From Anaeromyces robustus (lineage: Eukaryota > Neocallimastigomycota > Neocallimastigomycetes > Neocallimastigales > Neocallimastigaceae): DNA of 25,068 nucleotides. Below are positions 12,702 through 22,310 of this stretch, piece by piece. The notes beneath the pieces were generated by a model. The model was given only the letters and a program-made list of their open reading frames with translations, had not been told where the DNA came from and ran no database searches. Position 1 is the first letter of the stretch. Every line of letters begins with the position of its first letter. The translations under genes and the position numbers were made by a program. Location: assembly GCA_002104895.1 (NCBI GenBank), contig MCFG01000596.1:1-25068 (forward strand), written 5' to 3'.

Positions 12702-14449
12702 GTTTTTTGTTTTTTGTTTTTGTTTATTGTAATAAATATGTTTTGTTTTTCATAAATATTTTAGTATAATAAAGTAAAATAGTCGTAAAAAGTATAAATA
12801 CTATAATGAATGTTATTTATGTAAATAAAAGAAAAATACTTTATTAGTAGGAAATATATCATTTTATTATGTTTTATATTTTTATAAAAATTATTCTATT
12901 TTAAATGATTAGAATAAATATAATTCTTTTATATTTGTTATTTACATAAATTTATATAAATAATATAATAATAAAAATTATAATATAATTATGATTTTAA
13001 TAAAAAAAAAATAATTTTATATAATTAATTAATTAATAAATATATTTTGTACAAAGAAAAAGTGATGTCTCATATAGGGTATAAAAGTTTATTTATTATT
13101 TTTTTGATTTGATTTAAAAAATATAGATAATAGATAAATAATAAATTTTTTTTTAAAGATAAAAAATATTTTTATTATTTTAAAGCTGGAAAATTTTTTT
13201 ATCTTTTCTTTTAATTTTTTCCTCAAAAAAAATTTTTTTTTTTTAATTTTTGTTTAAATTTTTTATTATTATAAAATTGTTATAGTTTTATTAAATAAAT
13301 ATCATTGAAGATTTAAATTATCATATAGAAAGGAAATAAAAAAAGTTTTTTAGTTACTTGTAAAAATAATTATATTTAATATCATGTTTTTTCTATCTTT
13401 TTCTTTTATCTTTTTTTTTTATTTTTTATTTATTTTATTTATTTATTTATTTATTTATTTTTTTTTTTGAGTACTAATAATTGGAATAAATTTTTTTATT
13501 AATTTTTTTTATTGAATAACTTGATAGTTTAAAATTTAATTTATTATTTAATTTAAAAATTTCCTGAGATTTTATAATATATTTTCTTTTTATTTTGTTC
13601 TGTTTTTTTTTTTTGTACTCTATTTAATAATTATATACATATATTACTTATATAAAAGAAATATATATAATTATATTTATATTTTTATATAAATTTTTAT
13701 ATATATTATATATTATATTTATCATTGAAAATTATAATGAATAAAAGGGAATAAATTTTGAAAAAAAAAAAAAAAAGGATAAAAATAAATTATAATTAAA
13801 TAATAATTAATCCATGTTATTTTTATAATTCAAAAATTGGCATTTATTTAGTATATATAGATTTAGTTATTAGGTAAAAAATTTATAATTGAAGACACAT
13901 TTATATTATACATTATTTATTTATTTATTATATGTTTTCATATTTCGATTAGTATATAAGCTATTTTAATAATTAATTAATTTAACAATAATTATTTGTA
14001 TTAGAATTAATAAAGAATCTATATACATATATATGTTTTTCCCTTTACTTTTAAACGAAGGACTAAAATAATTTAAATATTAATTTATCAAATATTTCTT
14101 TTTATTTTCAATTGAAATAATATTAATGATTATAATTATATATGAAAAGTTGGGGTATTTTTTTTGGATATTTCATATATTTGTAATTAATTATTATTAG
14201 TATTATTATTTATAAGTTATTAATTCAAATAATTTTTTTTTCTTTTTTTTTTTTTTTTTGTGATTACAATTAAAAATTAATTTATTTCATTTATTTAATT
14301 TTTTTTAATATGTATAAATTATCATGGAAACTTTATTAAATAATTTATGTAAAAGAATTACAAAAAAAAAATTTTTATTAATTAATTATATACATATATA
14401 TACATCGTATGGCTTATATTTCTAATTGTGGCGTGTAAATTTATTAAAA

Positions 14450-14451
<2 letters not shown>

Positions 14452-14481
<30 letters not shown>
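14452..14481. repeat. Poly(dT) tract, 30 bases
   Basis: The longest homopolymer in the window. On the minus strand it would encode a Lys run inside a 67-codon low-complexity frame (14382-14585) that I do not accept as a gene. Directly to its right is a C-rich strip (14515-14585) with unusually many C and few G bases. Confidence 0.9.
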
Positions 14482-14487
<6 letters not shown>

Positions 14488-15063
14488 TTATTATTATTAT
14501 TATTAAATGATTTATTTCCCATTTTTACCATTTTCTTTTCTTTCCTATTCCCCAAGCTTAACAAATTTCCCACTAAATAAACCACTATCTATATAAAAAA
14601 TAATCAATATATTTATAAAGTTATAAGAAATTAGAATAATCAGGAATAATTATATATATGTTTTTAATTTTATAAAAAAAATTAATAATAAAGGACAACT
14701 ATATATAAGCGTTTTTGGATGTTTTGTTTTTTTTCAATTTTTATATTAATATTTATTTTATATTACTACATATCTATTTCAATTTATATATAATTAGAAA
14801 ATATTTTATTTTATATAGTTTTCTATTATAGTGGTTCTTTTTCTATTAAATACTTTTTTTATTTTTATTCTAGATCTATCTATTTTGTTCAATATTTCGT
14901 AATGTTGACATCATACCATAATATTGGAACATATATATATATTTTTCCTTTTTTGTTGACTTAAAAATAATAATTGTATTGCCAAATTAGTTATTTATTA
15001 AGTATTATTATTATTTTTAATTTTTTTAAGGAAGAATGTCAATAAAATTTCATAATTAATTGA

Positions 15064-15220
15064 CAATTATGGGTTTCAAAAAGTAAATGTAAACCATAAC
15101 AGGCTCCAAAAAATGTTTAAATTAAATCAATTAATCTATATTAACATTCAACAATAATAGGTTTCATTTGTCAATGTAAACCATATTATGCTTAATAATT
15201 ATTTATAAATGTGGACCATA
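15064..15220 (+). repeat. Degenerate repeat cluster with three AATGTAAACCATA-like motifs
   Basis: AATGTAAACCATA occurs at 15086-15098 and 15173-15185, and a variant AATGTGGACCATA at 15208-15220. The first two are each preceded by GGTTTCA (15072-15078 and 15160-15166), so two units of about 40 bases lie 87-88 bases apart. Within each unit GGTTTCA can pair imperfectly with TGTAAACC. The patch is richer in G and C than the spacer around it. It could be a worn tandem duplication, a protein-binding site array or a transposon relic. Confidence 0.5.
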
Positions 15221-16564
15221 TTAATTTTAACAAATATTTGAATAATATTAAATAATAAGTATTTTATAAAATAAAAAGAGTAAAGTATAAAATTAATATA
15301 ATTAATTATATAATAAAGATAAAATAAAATATAAAAAATATTTATATTATAAAAAAAAATATTTTATTATTAATTAAAAAAAAAATATTTAAAATAAATA
15401 TCTCTATATCAGTACAAATATTTAGATTAGTTAATACATTGTGGCCTATACATTATTTATTTAATACATTATATAAATGTATTTTCTTATTTCATACAAA
15501 ATATTAATAATTAAAGTTTTATTACACAAAAATAAATAAATAATTAATTAATTAAAAATATTATAAAAATTAAAAAAAAAAAAAAAAAAGTAAAATACAG
15601 AAAGTAATTATATATGTGATATAAAAAATTTTATATAATTAAAAGTATCTAAGATATAATATTATTAAATGTAACAATAGTTTTCCATTTTTATTGTTAT
15701 TATCATAGCTTTTTGTAGATCAGCAATTAAAGAATTCTAAAAAAAAAAAAAAATAAAAAAAAATAAAAAAATAATAATAATAAAAATAATATTAATTATA
15801 AAAATAAAGGAGGAAATGAATATAACGATTCACTTAAAATGTTGATTATTTTATATTATAATGACAACTTTATTTTTTAAAATCACCAATTCATTTTTTG
15901 CGTTCATGAAGAATCTAATATATACCCTCATTTCAATTTATTGATATTAAAATGATTTTCGTCATAATAATATCGTTATATCCGTTTTTTTTATTTTATT
16001 TTATTTTATGAGTATTTATATGCATATTTCATTTATTTTTAAATTCTTTTTTTTTTTATTATTATTTTAATATAATGAGTATTTTTATTATAAATAACAG
16101 CTTATTTTTTTTATAATCATTTGTTATAGAGTAATTGTATACAAAAAATGATTTTCATATTTAACTTTCATTCTTCCCCTTTTTTTTTTATTTATTTTTA
16201 TATTATTACTATATTTTTTTTTTATTATTAGTTATATTTTATTTTATACATTTTTAGACTTCAGGAATTTCTTTTTTTTTTTTTTAATAATAATACTCCT
16301 AAATTTTTTTTATTATTATTAAAATTATTTAAAAATAATTTGTTATTTATCTTGTATCATTAATTTTTTTAGTTAAACCATTAACTATAATATTAATTAT
16401 TTATTTATTATTATTATCATCATCATTAACAGTTATTTTTAGTAACTATTTGGAAAATTTATATAATTGACTTTACATATGTTTCTTTATTTTATATATT
16501 ACTATTAATATAAATAATATTTATTATCAACGACCTAGCCCAAAACTTTATTATAGTTTATTTC

Positions 16565-16588
16565 TTTTTTTTTTTTTTTTTTTTTTTT
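16565..16588. repeat. Poly(dT) tract, 24 bases
   Basis: Uninterrupted T run following TATTTC. Confidence 0.85.
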
Positions 16589-16874
16589 AATTTAATTATT
16601 TATGTAAATATTAAAAATATATAAAAATTTTATTATTTATAATTTCATATTTTGTTTAAACATGTGCTTTTTATATGTACATACTTGTATTTTATTTATT
16701 AATTAACAAAATAAAGTTAACACAAAATAATAATAAATGGTTTACTATTTATTAAATATGAAAAATAAAAAAAAAAAAGTCCTAACATTCTTTTAAAATT
16801 TATCATAATTATTAATAGAAATAATGATAAATTGTAAATATTGTGAATAAATACACTAAATATTAATCATTAAA

Positions 16875-16953
16875 TGATAATAATAATAATAATAATAATT
16901 ATAATAATAATAATAATTATAATAATAATAAATAAATAAATAAATAAATAATA
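16875..16953. repeat. (AAT)n/(AAAT)n compound microsatellite
   Basis: AAT repeats with two regularly placed AATTAT interruptions, an 18-base higher-order period, pass into AAAT repeats. Confidence 0.8.
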
Positions 16954-19082
16954 GTAATGAAAAAATTTTGCAATTAATTTTTACAATTATTTTATTATTA
17001 TAATATAAATTATATTAGTATTGTAATTACTAAATTTTATTATATTTTGTTCCATATGATATATGATATATAAGTTTATTTTTATTTTTTTTTTATTATA
17101 ATTATTAATAATAATTATTATTATTATTAGTATTATAAAAAAAGATTTTCCATTTAATAATTATTAAGTAATATATTAATTAGTTTTTTTTTTTTTTTAA
17201 TAATACTTTATGTAAAAAATTTTTTTTTCTTTCCTAATTTTCCCTAATATATGTAGTATTAATAGGTTTTTAATATTTGAATATATTTATATTTATATCT
17301 ATTAATATAATTTATTTATATTTAATATATATAAAAATAAATTAGTAATATATTTTTTGTTATTTATCATAATAATATTATAAGTATATATGGAGAATTT
17401 TTATATATTTTAATTAATTTGTTAATATTATATAAATTTGTACAAAATAATAATATAGGAAACAAGTAGTATATTAATATAATAAATTATATGTAAATAT
17501 ATTTATATAATATATATAATTTAATAAAAAAAATATATATATATAAAAAAAAAAGACCTAGAAGTTCATATTAATAAATTTTTACTATTACTTAATAAAG
17601 CTGATCATCATATTTTAATTTAACAAGCAAGCTTATTTATTATCTATTTTTATTTATAATATTTATTTCTCATTTTAGTTAATATTTTAAGTTTAGACAA
17701 CATTTTTTTTTTTTGAAAAAAAAGTTATATATAATTTATAATTCAATATATTTAATAATATATTATTTAAATTAATAAAATTATTTACAATATATTCCAA
17801 TATATTATATATAAATATTTACATAATATATTATAATATATTCAATATTTTTTTATTTAAATATTGAAATATTGGAAATTATTGAAATTTTAATATTTAT
17901 TATCGTTAATTATTATATATTAAATATTAATTAAATAAAAGGTTATTTCATATATTTTTATTAACTTATTTTTATTAAAATATTATTTTTTTATTCGTTC
18001 ATATATTACAGTAAATAAAGAGTATTACTAAATATACGAACCAACCTCAATAACCATAATAAATTTTTTTTTTTTGTGAAAAAAAAAAAAAAAGGAATAA
18101 TAAAAAAATTATAATAAAGAAAATTAATTATAAAAAAAACTTTAATTAATATATTTTTTAAATAAATATCTAATAATCCAAAATACAAATATTTTAATAA
18201 AAATTTTAATATAGACATTCTTATTGTTTGCATTTTTAATTAGTTTTTAATTTATTGTTATATATATGTTAAAATAAGTTAATATTAACTTTTTTAAATA
18301 TTATTTAGTTATAATATATATTATTTATAATATATTATACATATAAAATGAATATATTATAATATGTAAATAAAATATATTGCTTTTATATAATAAATAA
18401 ATTGAACATTTAAAAAACCCTGAAGAAAAATTTTATATATATTTTTTTATTTTATTATTATTATGTATATTATATAAAATAATTTACCAATATAATTAAT
18501 ATTTTTTATTATATATAAAATAATAATACTAATAAAAAATAGTATATATTAATAAATAATATTATATTGTATTTTATAATATATTATTCATATTAATTTT
18601 TTTATTATATAATAAATATATAATTTAATTGAATTACACAAAAAAATTCTAAAATATATAAAAATAAATTAATATTATATTAGACATTATATATATGAAT
18701 ATAATAATGTTAATTTTGTATTATTATTATCAATATATAACTATTTATATTATATATTTAAAATATAAAATTTTTTTTATTTAAAAGGATTATTTTTTCC
18801 TCTAGTTTTTTTTTTTTTTTTTAAATTTAATAATAAATTTTGTTTTTTGTTTATAAATAAAAAATAATAATCAAAATAAATAATTTTTATAAAAAAAAGG
18901 AAGAGTAATAATAAATACTAATAAAAATAAAAAATAAATAAAAAAAATTAGATAAAAAAAGTAAAAAAAAAAAAAAAAATTATAAAAAATTTTAAAATTA
19001 TTAAGATTTAAAAAAAATAGAATAAATTTTTAGTAGTTTATAGATTTAAAAACGATAAATTCTTATATAAAGTATAAAGAAT

Positions 19083-19089
19083 TGTTTCA
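19083..19089 (-). promoter_or_regulatory. Candidate Ste12 pheromone-response element (TGTTTCA = TGAAACA on minus strand)
   Basis: The 7-mer exactly matches the known Ste12 target TGAAACA and lies about 470 bp upstream of the Ste12 start codon, beside a hairpin. Autoregulation of the gene would be the natural reading. However, a second copy at 12359-12365 lies deep in the spacer, and about this many hits are expected by chance in the window, so evidence is weak. Confidence 0.25.
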
Positions 19090-19109
19090 AAAAAAAAAGT
19101 TATAATACA

Positions 19110-19196
19110 CAAATAATATAAAATAATTATTTTTTACCTCGAGTTAATTTTAAAAAAAAATATTTTAAAATTAAAAAAATAATTATTTTATATTTG
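19110..19196. repeat. Nested inverted repeat (19-bp outer and 12-bp inner arms) upstream of the Ste12 gene
   Basis: The outer arms, 19117-19135 (TATAAAATAATTATTTTTT) and 19074-complement partner 19174-19192, pair perfectly over 19 bp. They extend by four more pairs (CAAA/TTTG) past a 3-base bulge at 19114-19116. Inside, TTAATTTTAAAA (19144-19155) pairs with 19163-19174, sharing one base with the outer arm, around a 7-base AAAAATA loop. The asymmetric spacer ACCTCGAG is the only G/C-containing part. The structure could form a cruciform or an RNA hairpin if transcribed. Confidence 0.6.
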
Positions 19197-19276
19197 TAAA
19201 ATATATAAATAAATATATATAAATAAAACTTTTTTGTAAATTTATAATAAAATAATCTTAAAAATTTTAAAATAAA

Positions 19277-19291
19277 ATGCATAAATATTAA
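19277..19291 (+). promoter_or_regulatory. Tiny upstream ORF (Met-His-Lys-Tyr-stop) in the Ste12 leader
   Basis: An ATG followed by three codons and TAA occurs about 280 bp before the main start and upstream of the putative leader intron. It matters only if transcription begins upstream of it, which the sequence does not show. Confidence 0.2.
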
Positions 19292-19450
19292 ATAATAAAC
19301 AATAATAATACAATATTAAAAAATAATAATAAAAATATATTAAAAAACTAAAACTATAATAATATAAACAATAATAATATAAAACTAAAAACTAATAATT
19401 AAATAACAAAAACAAATTTTTTTTAAACAACAATAATAATATTTATAACA

Positions 19451-19554
19451 GTAAGTATTTTAAAAAATTCTTATTAAAATATAAAATATTGAAAATAAAT
19501 AAAAAAATAATATATTAATATATTTTTATTATTTTTTTAAATTATTTTATATAG
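19451..19554 (+). other. 5'UTR intron of the Ste12 gene
   Basis: A perfect GTAAGT donor at 19451 and a TTTTATATAG acceptor ending at 19554 define a 104-bp intron with a T-rich 3' end and a TATTAATA branch-like stretch. The acceptor is followed by only two bases (AA) before the ATG at 19557. Upstream lies a T-depleted A/C-rich leader (about 19320-19450), the composition expected of a fungal 5'UTR. Retention or splicing of this intron could affect expression but would not change the protein. Confidence 0.65.
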
Positions 19555-19556
19555 AA

Positions 19557-21305
19557 ATGATGTCAAATCAAAATAATATGCTCGAAGCAGTAAATCAATT
19601 AAGATATTTCTTAAGCACTGCTCACTTAAATTGGGCAGTTAACCAAACATTAAAACGTTTTCAATTGCCAAATGGTGAAACAATATCCTGTGTCTACTAT
19701 AAGAATACTTTTTATATTACTGGTACCGATATTGTAAGATCCCTCGTCTTTCGTTTTCAAGCTTACGGCAGGCCCGTTAAGAACATGAAAAAGTTTGAAG
19801 AAGGTATCTTTTCTGATTTAAGAAATTTAAAGCCAGGAGTTGACGCTATTTTAGAAGAACCAAGATCTGAATTCTTAGAAATGTTATACAAAAATAACTG
19901 TATTAGAACTCAAAAGAAACAAAAAGTTTTCTTCTGGTTCTCTGTTCCACATGATCGTTTATTTATCGATGCTTTAGAACGTGATCATAAGAGAGAAGCT
20001 GAAGGTAAAGAACCTTCAACTGTTGCTCTCCAAAGCGCTCCACTTCTTGAAGCCATGGCAATGAACCCACAAACCAAAATCCCAAACAATTTAAAACAAT
20101 ATGCTACTGCTTCTAATACTACTCTTCCATCTCAACAAAATACTAATACTAATAATTATTATATAAATTCAAATGAAAGACCACAATTACAACCAATTAA
20201 CACCAATATAAATACTACTCAAGATAAAACCGTTAATATGAATTATCCAGTTGTTCAAACACAAGTAGTACAAATGGTTCAACAACCAGTTTATCAACAT
20301 CAAGTATACACTCCAGTTCAAGGTAACAATACACAATATGTTATTACTCAACAACAAAATGTTCAAGCTCCATTAATCACTCCAACCTCTGCTGTTGCTG
20401 TTGATCAAATGACTCCAACTATTAGTAATGTTCAAGTTGTTAATAGTCCACATATTATTTCTTATCAACAACCAACCCAAGTTATCACTACTCCAGTTAC
20501 TGCTTATTCTCAAGATGGGCTGGGCCAATCTGAAAGTTTAAGTGCCACTACCACTCCAACCATGATCAATACTCCAATTATTTATACTACTGTTAGTACT
20601 GCTACTCAATCTTCACCAGTTTCATTAGATGGTGAAGAAATTGTTTTCGGTGAACAAGAAAATAAGGATGAATACATCTATGCATGTGATGTTAAGGGTT
20701 GCGGAAGAAGATTTAAACGTGCTGAATTTTTAAGAAGACATCAACGTTGCCACAAAACTGATTCTGGATATGGAAAGGAAATGATCCAACGCCAATCTAG
20801 TGTTAGTAAACTTAAGATTCAAGCTCCATATGTTATTAGCACTCAACCAAGTGTTAATTACGTTCCAAGTACTGGAATTGCTACTCCAGTTTCTTCTCAT
20901 CCAATTACACAAATGCCATCCCCACCAACTAATGATGTCGTTGTTGTTAAACAAGATATTAATAATGTTTGTAAGCCAATTTCTCCAAATGAATCTACTG
21001 GCGTTTACTATTCTGGTGAAGTTAGTCCAATTCAACAAAATCAAGCTTCCCCAGTTATTGTTACTACTGCAGGTAACGTTTTAACTGTTGCCTCTACTCA
21101 AACTGTTAGTGGAAGTACTTTATTCCCTTCTATTGCCGAAAATCAAACCGCATACGTTCAAACCCCAACTATAATTCAAAATGAAAATACTACTAGTGTT
21201 TGTCAAATGCCATCTCCACCACTTCAATATCAACCAAATTATACTCAAGTCACTTATCAAACTCAAACTCAACCAGTATACACAACAACAACTCCAATCT
21301 ACTAA
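19557..21305 (+). CDS. STE12: Ste12-like homeodomain/C2H2 transcription factor, complete, 582 residues
   Basis: Residues about 9-155 form a full STE DNA-binding domain. Hallmark strings include FYITGTDIVRSLVFRFQAYG (52-71), GRPVKN, KKFEEGIFSDLRNLK (78-92), and YKNNCIRTQKKQKVFFW then SVPHDRLF (111-136). Ste12 proteins are nuclear effectors of MAP-kinase cascades controlling mating, morphogenesis and invasive growth, and bind TGAAACA-like sites. The centre is rich in Gln, Asn, Thr, Pro and Val, as in activation regions. One C2H2 finger follows with canonical spacing (C377-X4-C382-X12-H395-X3-H399), containing GCGRRFKRAEFLRRH, matching finger 1 of filamentous-fungal Ste12/SteA. The second finger those proteins usually carry is absent. 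The tail repeats QMPSPP at 452-457 and 550-555. The frame is intronless; the next in-frame Met at residue 2 makes ATGATG start choice trivial. CAA is strongly preferred for Gln; the stop is TAA. The nearest neighbour upstream, about 18.4 kb away, is a divergent forkhead gene. Confidence 0.96.
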   Translation: MMSNQNNMLEAVNQLRYFLSTAHLNWAVNQTLKRFQLPNGETISCVYYKNTFYITGTDIVRSLVFRFQAYGRPVKNMKKFEEGIFSDLRNLKPGVDAILEEPRSEFLEMLYKNNCIRTQKKQKVFFWFSVPHDRLFIDALERDHKREAEGKEPSTVALQSAPLLEAMAMNPQTKIPNNLKQYATASNTTLPSQQNTNTNNYYINSNERPQLQPINTNINTTQDKTVNMNYPVVQTQVVQMVQQPVYQHQVYTPVQGNNTQYVITQQQNVQAPLITPTSAVAVDQMTPTISNVQVVNSPHIISYQQPTQVITTPVTAYSQDGLGQSESLSATTTPTMINTPIIYTTVSTATQSSPVSLDGEEIVFGEQENKDEYIYACDVKGCGRRFKRAEFLRRHQRCHKTDSGYGKEMIQRQSSVSKLKIQAPYVISTQPSVNYVPSTGIATPVSSHPITQMPSPPTNDVVVVKQDINNVCKPISPNESTGVYYSGEVSPIQQNQASPVIVTTAGNVLTVASTQTVSGSTLFPSIAENQTAYVQTPTIIQNENTTSVCQMPSPPLQYQPNYTQVTYQTQTQPVYTTTTPIY

Positions 21306-22129
21306 GCAAAGCGAGCATTCTTAACAAATCATTAAATTTTTTTATATTTATTAATTACGTTTTCATCAGCAGACTGGAGTTGTTTTATAAATATATTTAT
21401 TTATAGAAAAGACTTTAGTTTTAATTTTAGATAATTATTATTTATGAGAAATATTTGATTATATATAATATATTGTATATATCAAATTATCTTTTCTTCT
21501 TTAAAAGAGCGATTATTACATTATAAAGAATATTAAGTTTTATAAATTATTTATTATTATCATAGTAAATTAATTTATTTGCTCTATTTTAAAATATTAT
21601 TTCTTGTATTTTTTTTTTAAATTTAACTTTTGACGAGTTGATCTCTAATAAAGATTATTTTTGAAAAAAAAGAGAAATAATAGAAAAAAAATAGAAATAT
21701 TTTATAAATTGTTTTATTTTTACATTAACCATAAAATTGTTAAAAAAAAATCCAAAATCGGTATTTTTTTATTGAAGGAAAGAGAAAATATTATTTTACT
21801 GGAAATATAATATATACTTAGTAATCACTTTCAAATATTTATCTCATAAATAACGATTGAACTATTTATTTTATTAAATAAATATACTATTCCATAATAA
21901 TCGGCTTTAATATAACAACATATACAAATAATTAAAAAAGAAATAACGAATAATATAATCATTATCTAAATACCATTTTTCTGTTTATAATGTGATTAAT
22001 TATTTGTTATTTAATCCTTCATTGTATAAGCAATATATTGAAATATCCGAAAACACACACTCATTATATACATTTTTTTTAAATTTTTTAATACATAAAT
22101 TATTTAAATTTTAATTTATATATCAAAGT
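21306..22129 (+). other. 3' flank of the Ste12 gene, AT-rich, no gene
   Basis: The first 100 bases after the stop keep moderate G/C (for example GCAAAGCGAGC and CAGCAGACTGGAG), consistent with 3'UTR, before fading into AT-rich spacer. No ORF with a domain-like translation is visible. Confidence 0.6.
21647..21652 (+). terminator. Candidate polyadenylation signal AATAAA
   Basis: AATAAA lies in TGACGAGTTGATCTCTAATAAAGATT, 342 bases after the Ste12 stop and just after a locally G/C-richer strip. The hexamer is common by chance in such AT-rich DNA, so this is only the best-placed candidate; shorter 3'UTRs are possible. Confidence 0.25.
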
Positions 22130-22310
22130 AATAAACAAAAAACAAATTATAATTAACAAATAGAATAATAAAAAACAAAACAAATAATAAAAACAAAAAT
22201 AGAAAAAAACAAAACAAAAAAAAAAAACAAAAAAAAAAAAACACGAAGAACAACAAAAGCAAAAACTCATCAAGCAAAACGAAACAAAAACAAAAAATTA
22301 ATAATATAAA
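22130..22310 (+). other. T-depleted A/C-rich patch
   Basis: On the plus strand this stretch is almost wholly A with interspersed C and very little T, ending with ACACGAAGAACAACAAAAGC and similar. The same composition marks the leader just upstream of the Ste12 intron, so it may be the 5'UTR of a plus-strand transcript starting here. No ATG-initiated frame of useful length follows within it. It could equally be simple low-complexity sequence. Confidence 0.35.

Larger units (their letters stand above)
1428..19082. other. Gene-free, extremely AT-rich spacer of about 17.7 kb
   Basis: I find no supported gene here on either strand. Sampled 60-base lines carry between one and about ten G or C bases. 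The few open frames of 60-100 codons translate to Phe/Ile/Tyr/Leu/Lys/Asn-only low-complexity peptides with no domain-like pattern. No tRNA T-loop/acceptor pattern, rRNA or recognisable mobile element is visible. What it does hold is listed separately: homopolymer tracts of 18-30 bases, tetra- to decanucleotide arrays, AT palindromes and a degenerate repeat cluster near 15.1 kb. The flanking forkhead and Ste12 genes point away from it, so both promoters lie at its ends. Spacer of this composition is characteristic of gut-fungal nuclear genomes. Confidence 0.8.

Noticed and set aside
14382-14585. 67-codon minus-strand open frame with a less AT-rich first third
   Set aside because: Half of it is Asn and Lys runs coded by microsatellite and the poly-T tract. 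The first 27 residues look more protein-like, but nothing nearby supports a gene.
18006-18233. 75-codon minus-strand open frame
   Set aside because: Low-complexity Phe/Ile/Leu peptide crossing homopolymers; chance frame in AT-rich DNA.
1188-19556. Mitochondrial or plastid origin of the AT-rich DNA
   Set aside because: It is continuous with nuclear transcription-factor genes on both sides and holds no organellar tRNA, rRNA or respiratory genes.
20730-21406. Open frames on the opposite strand and other plus frame within the Ste12 coding region and its end
   Set aside because: They overlap the clear Ste12 frame and translate to repetitive Asn/Trp/Ser or Leu-rich shadows.
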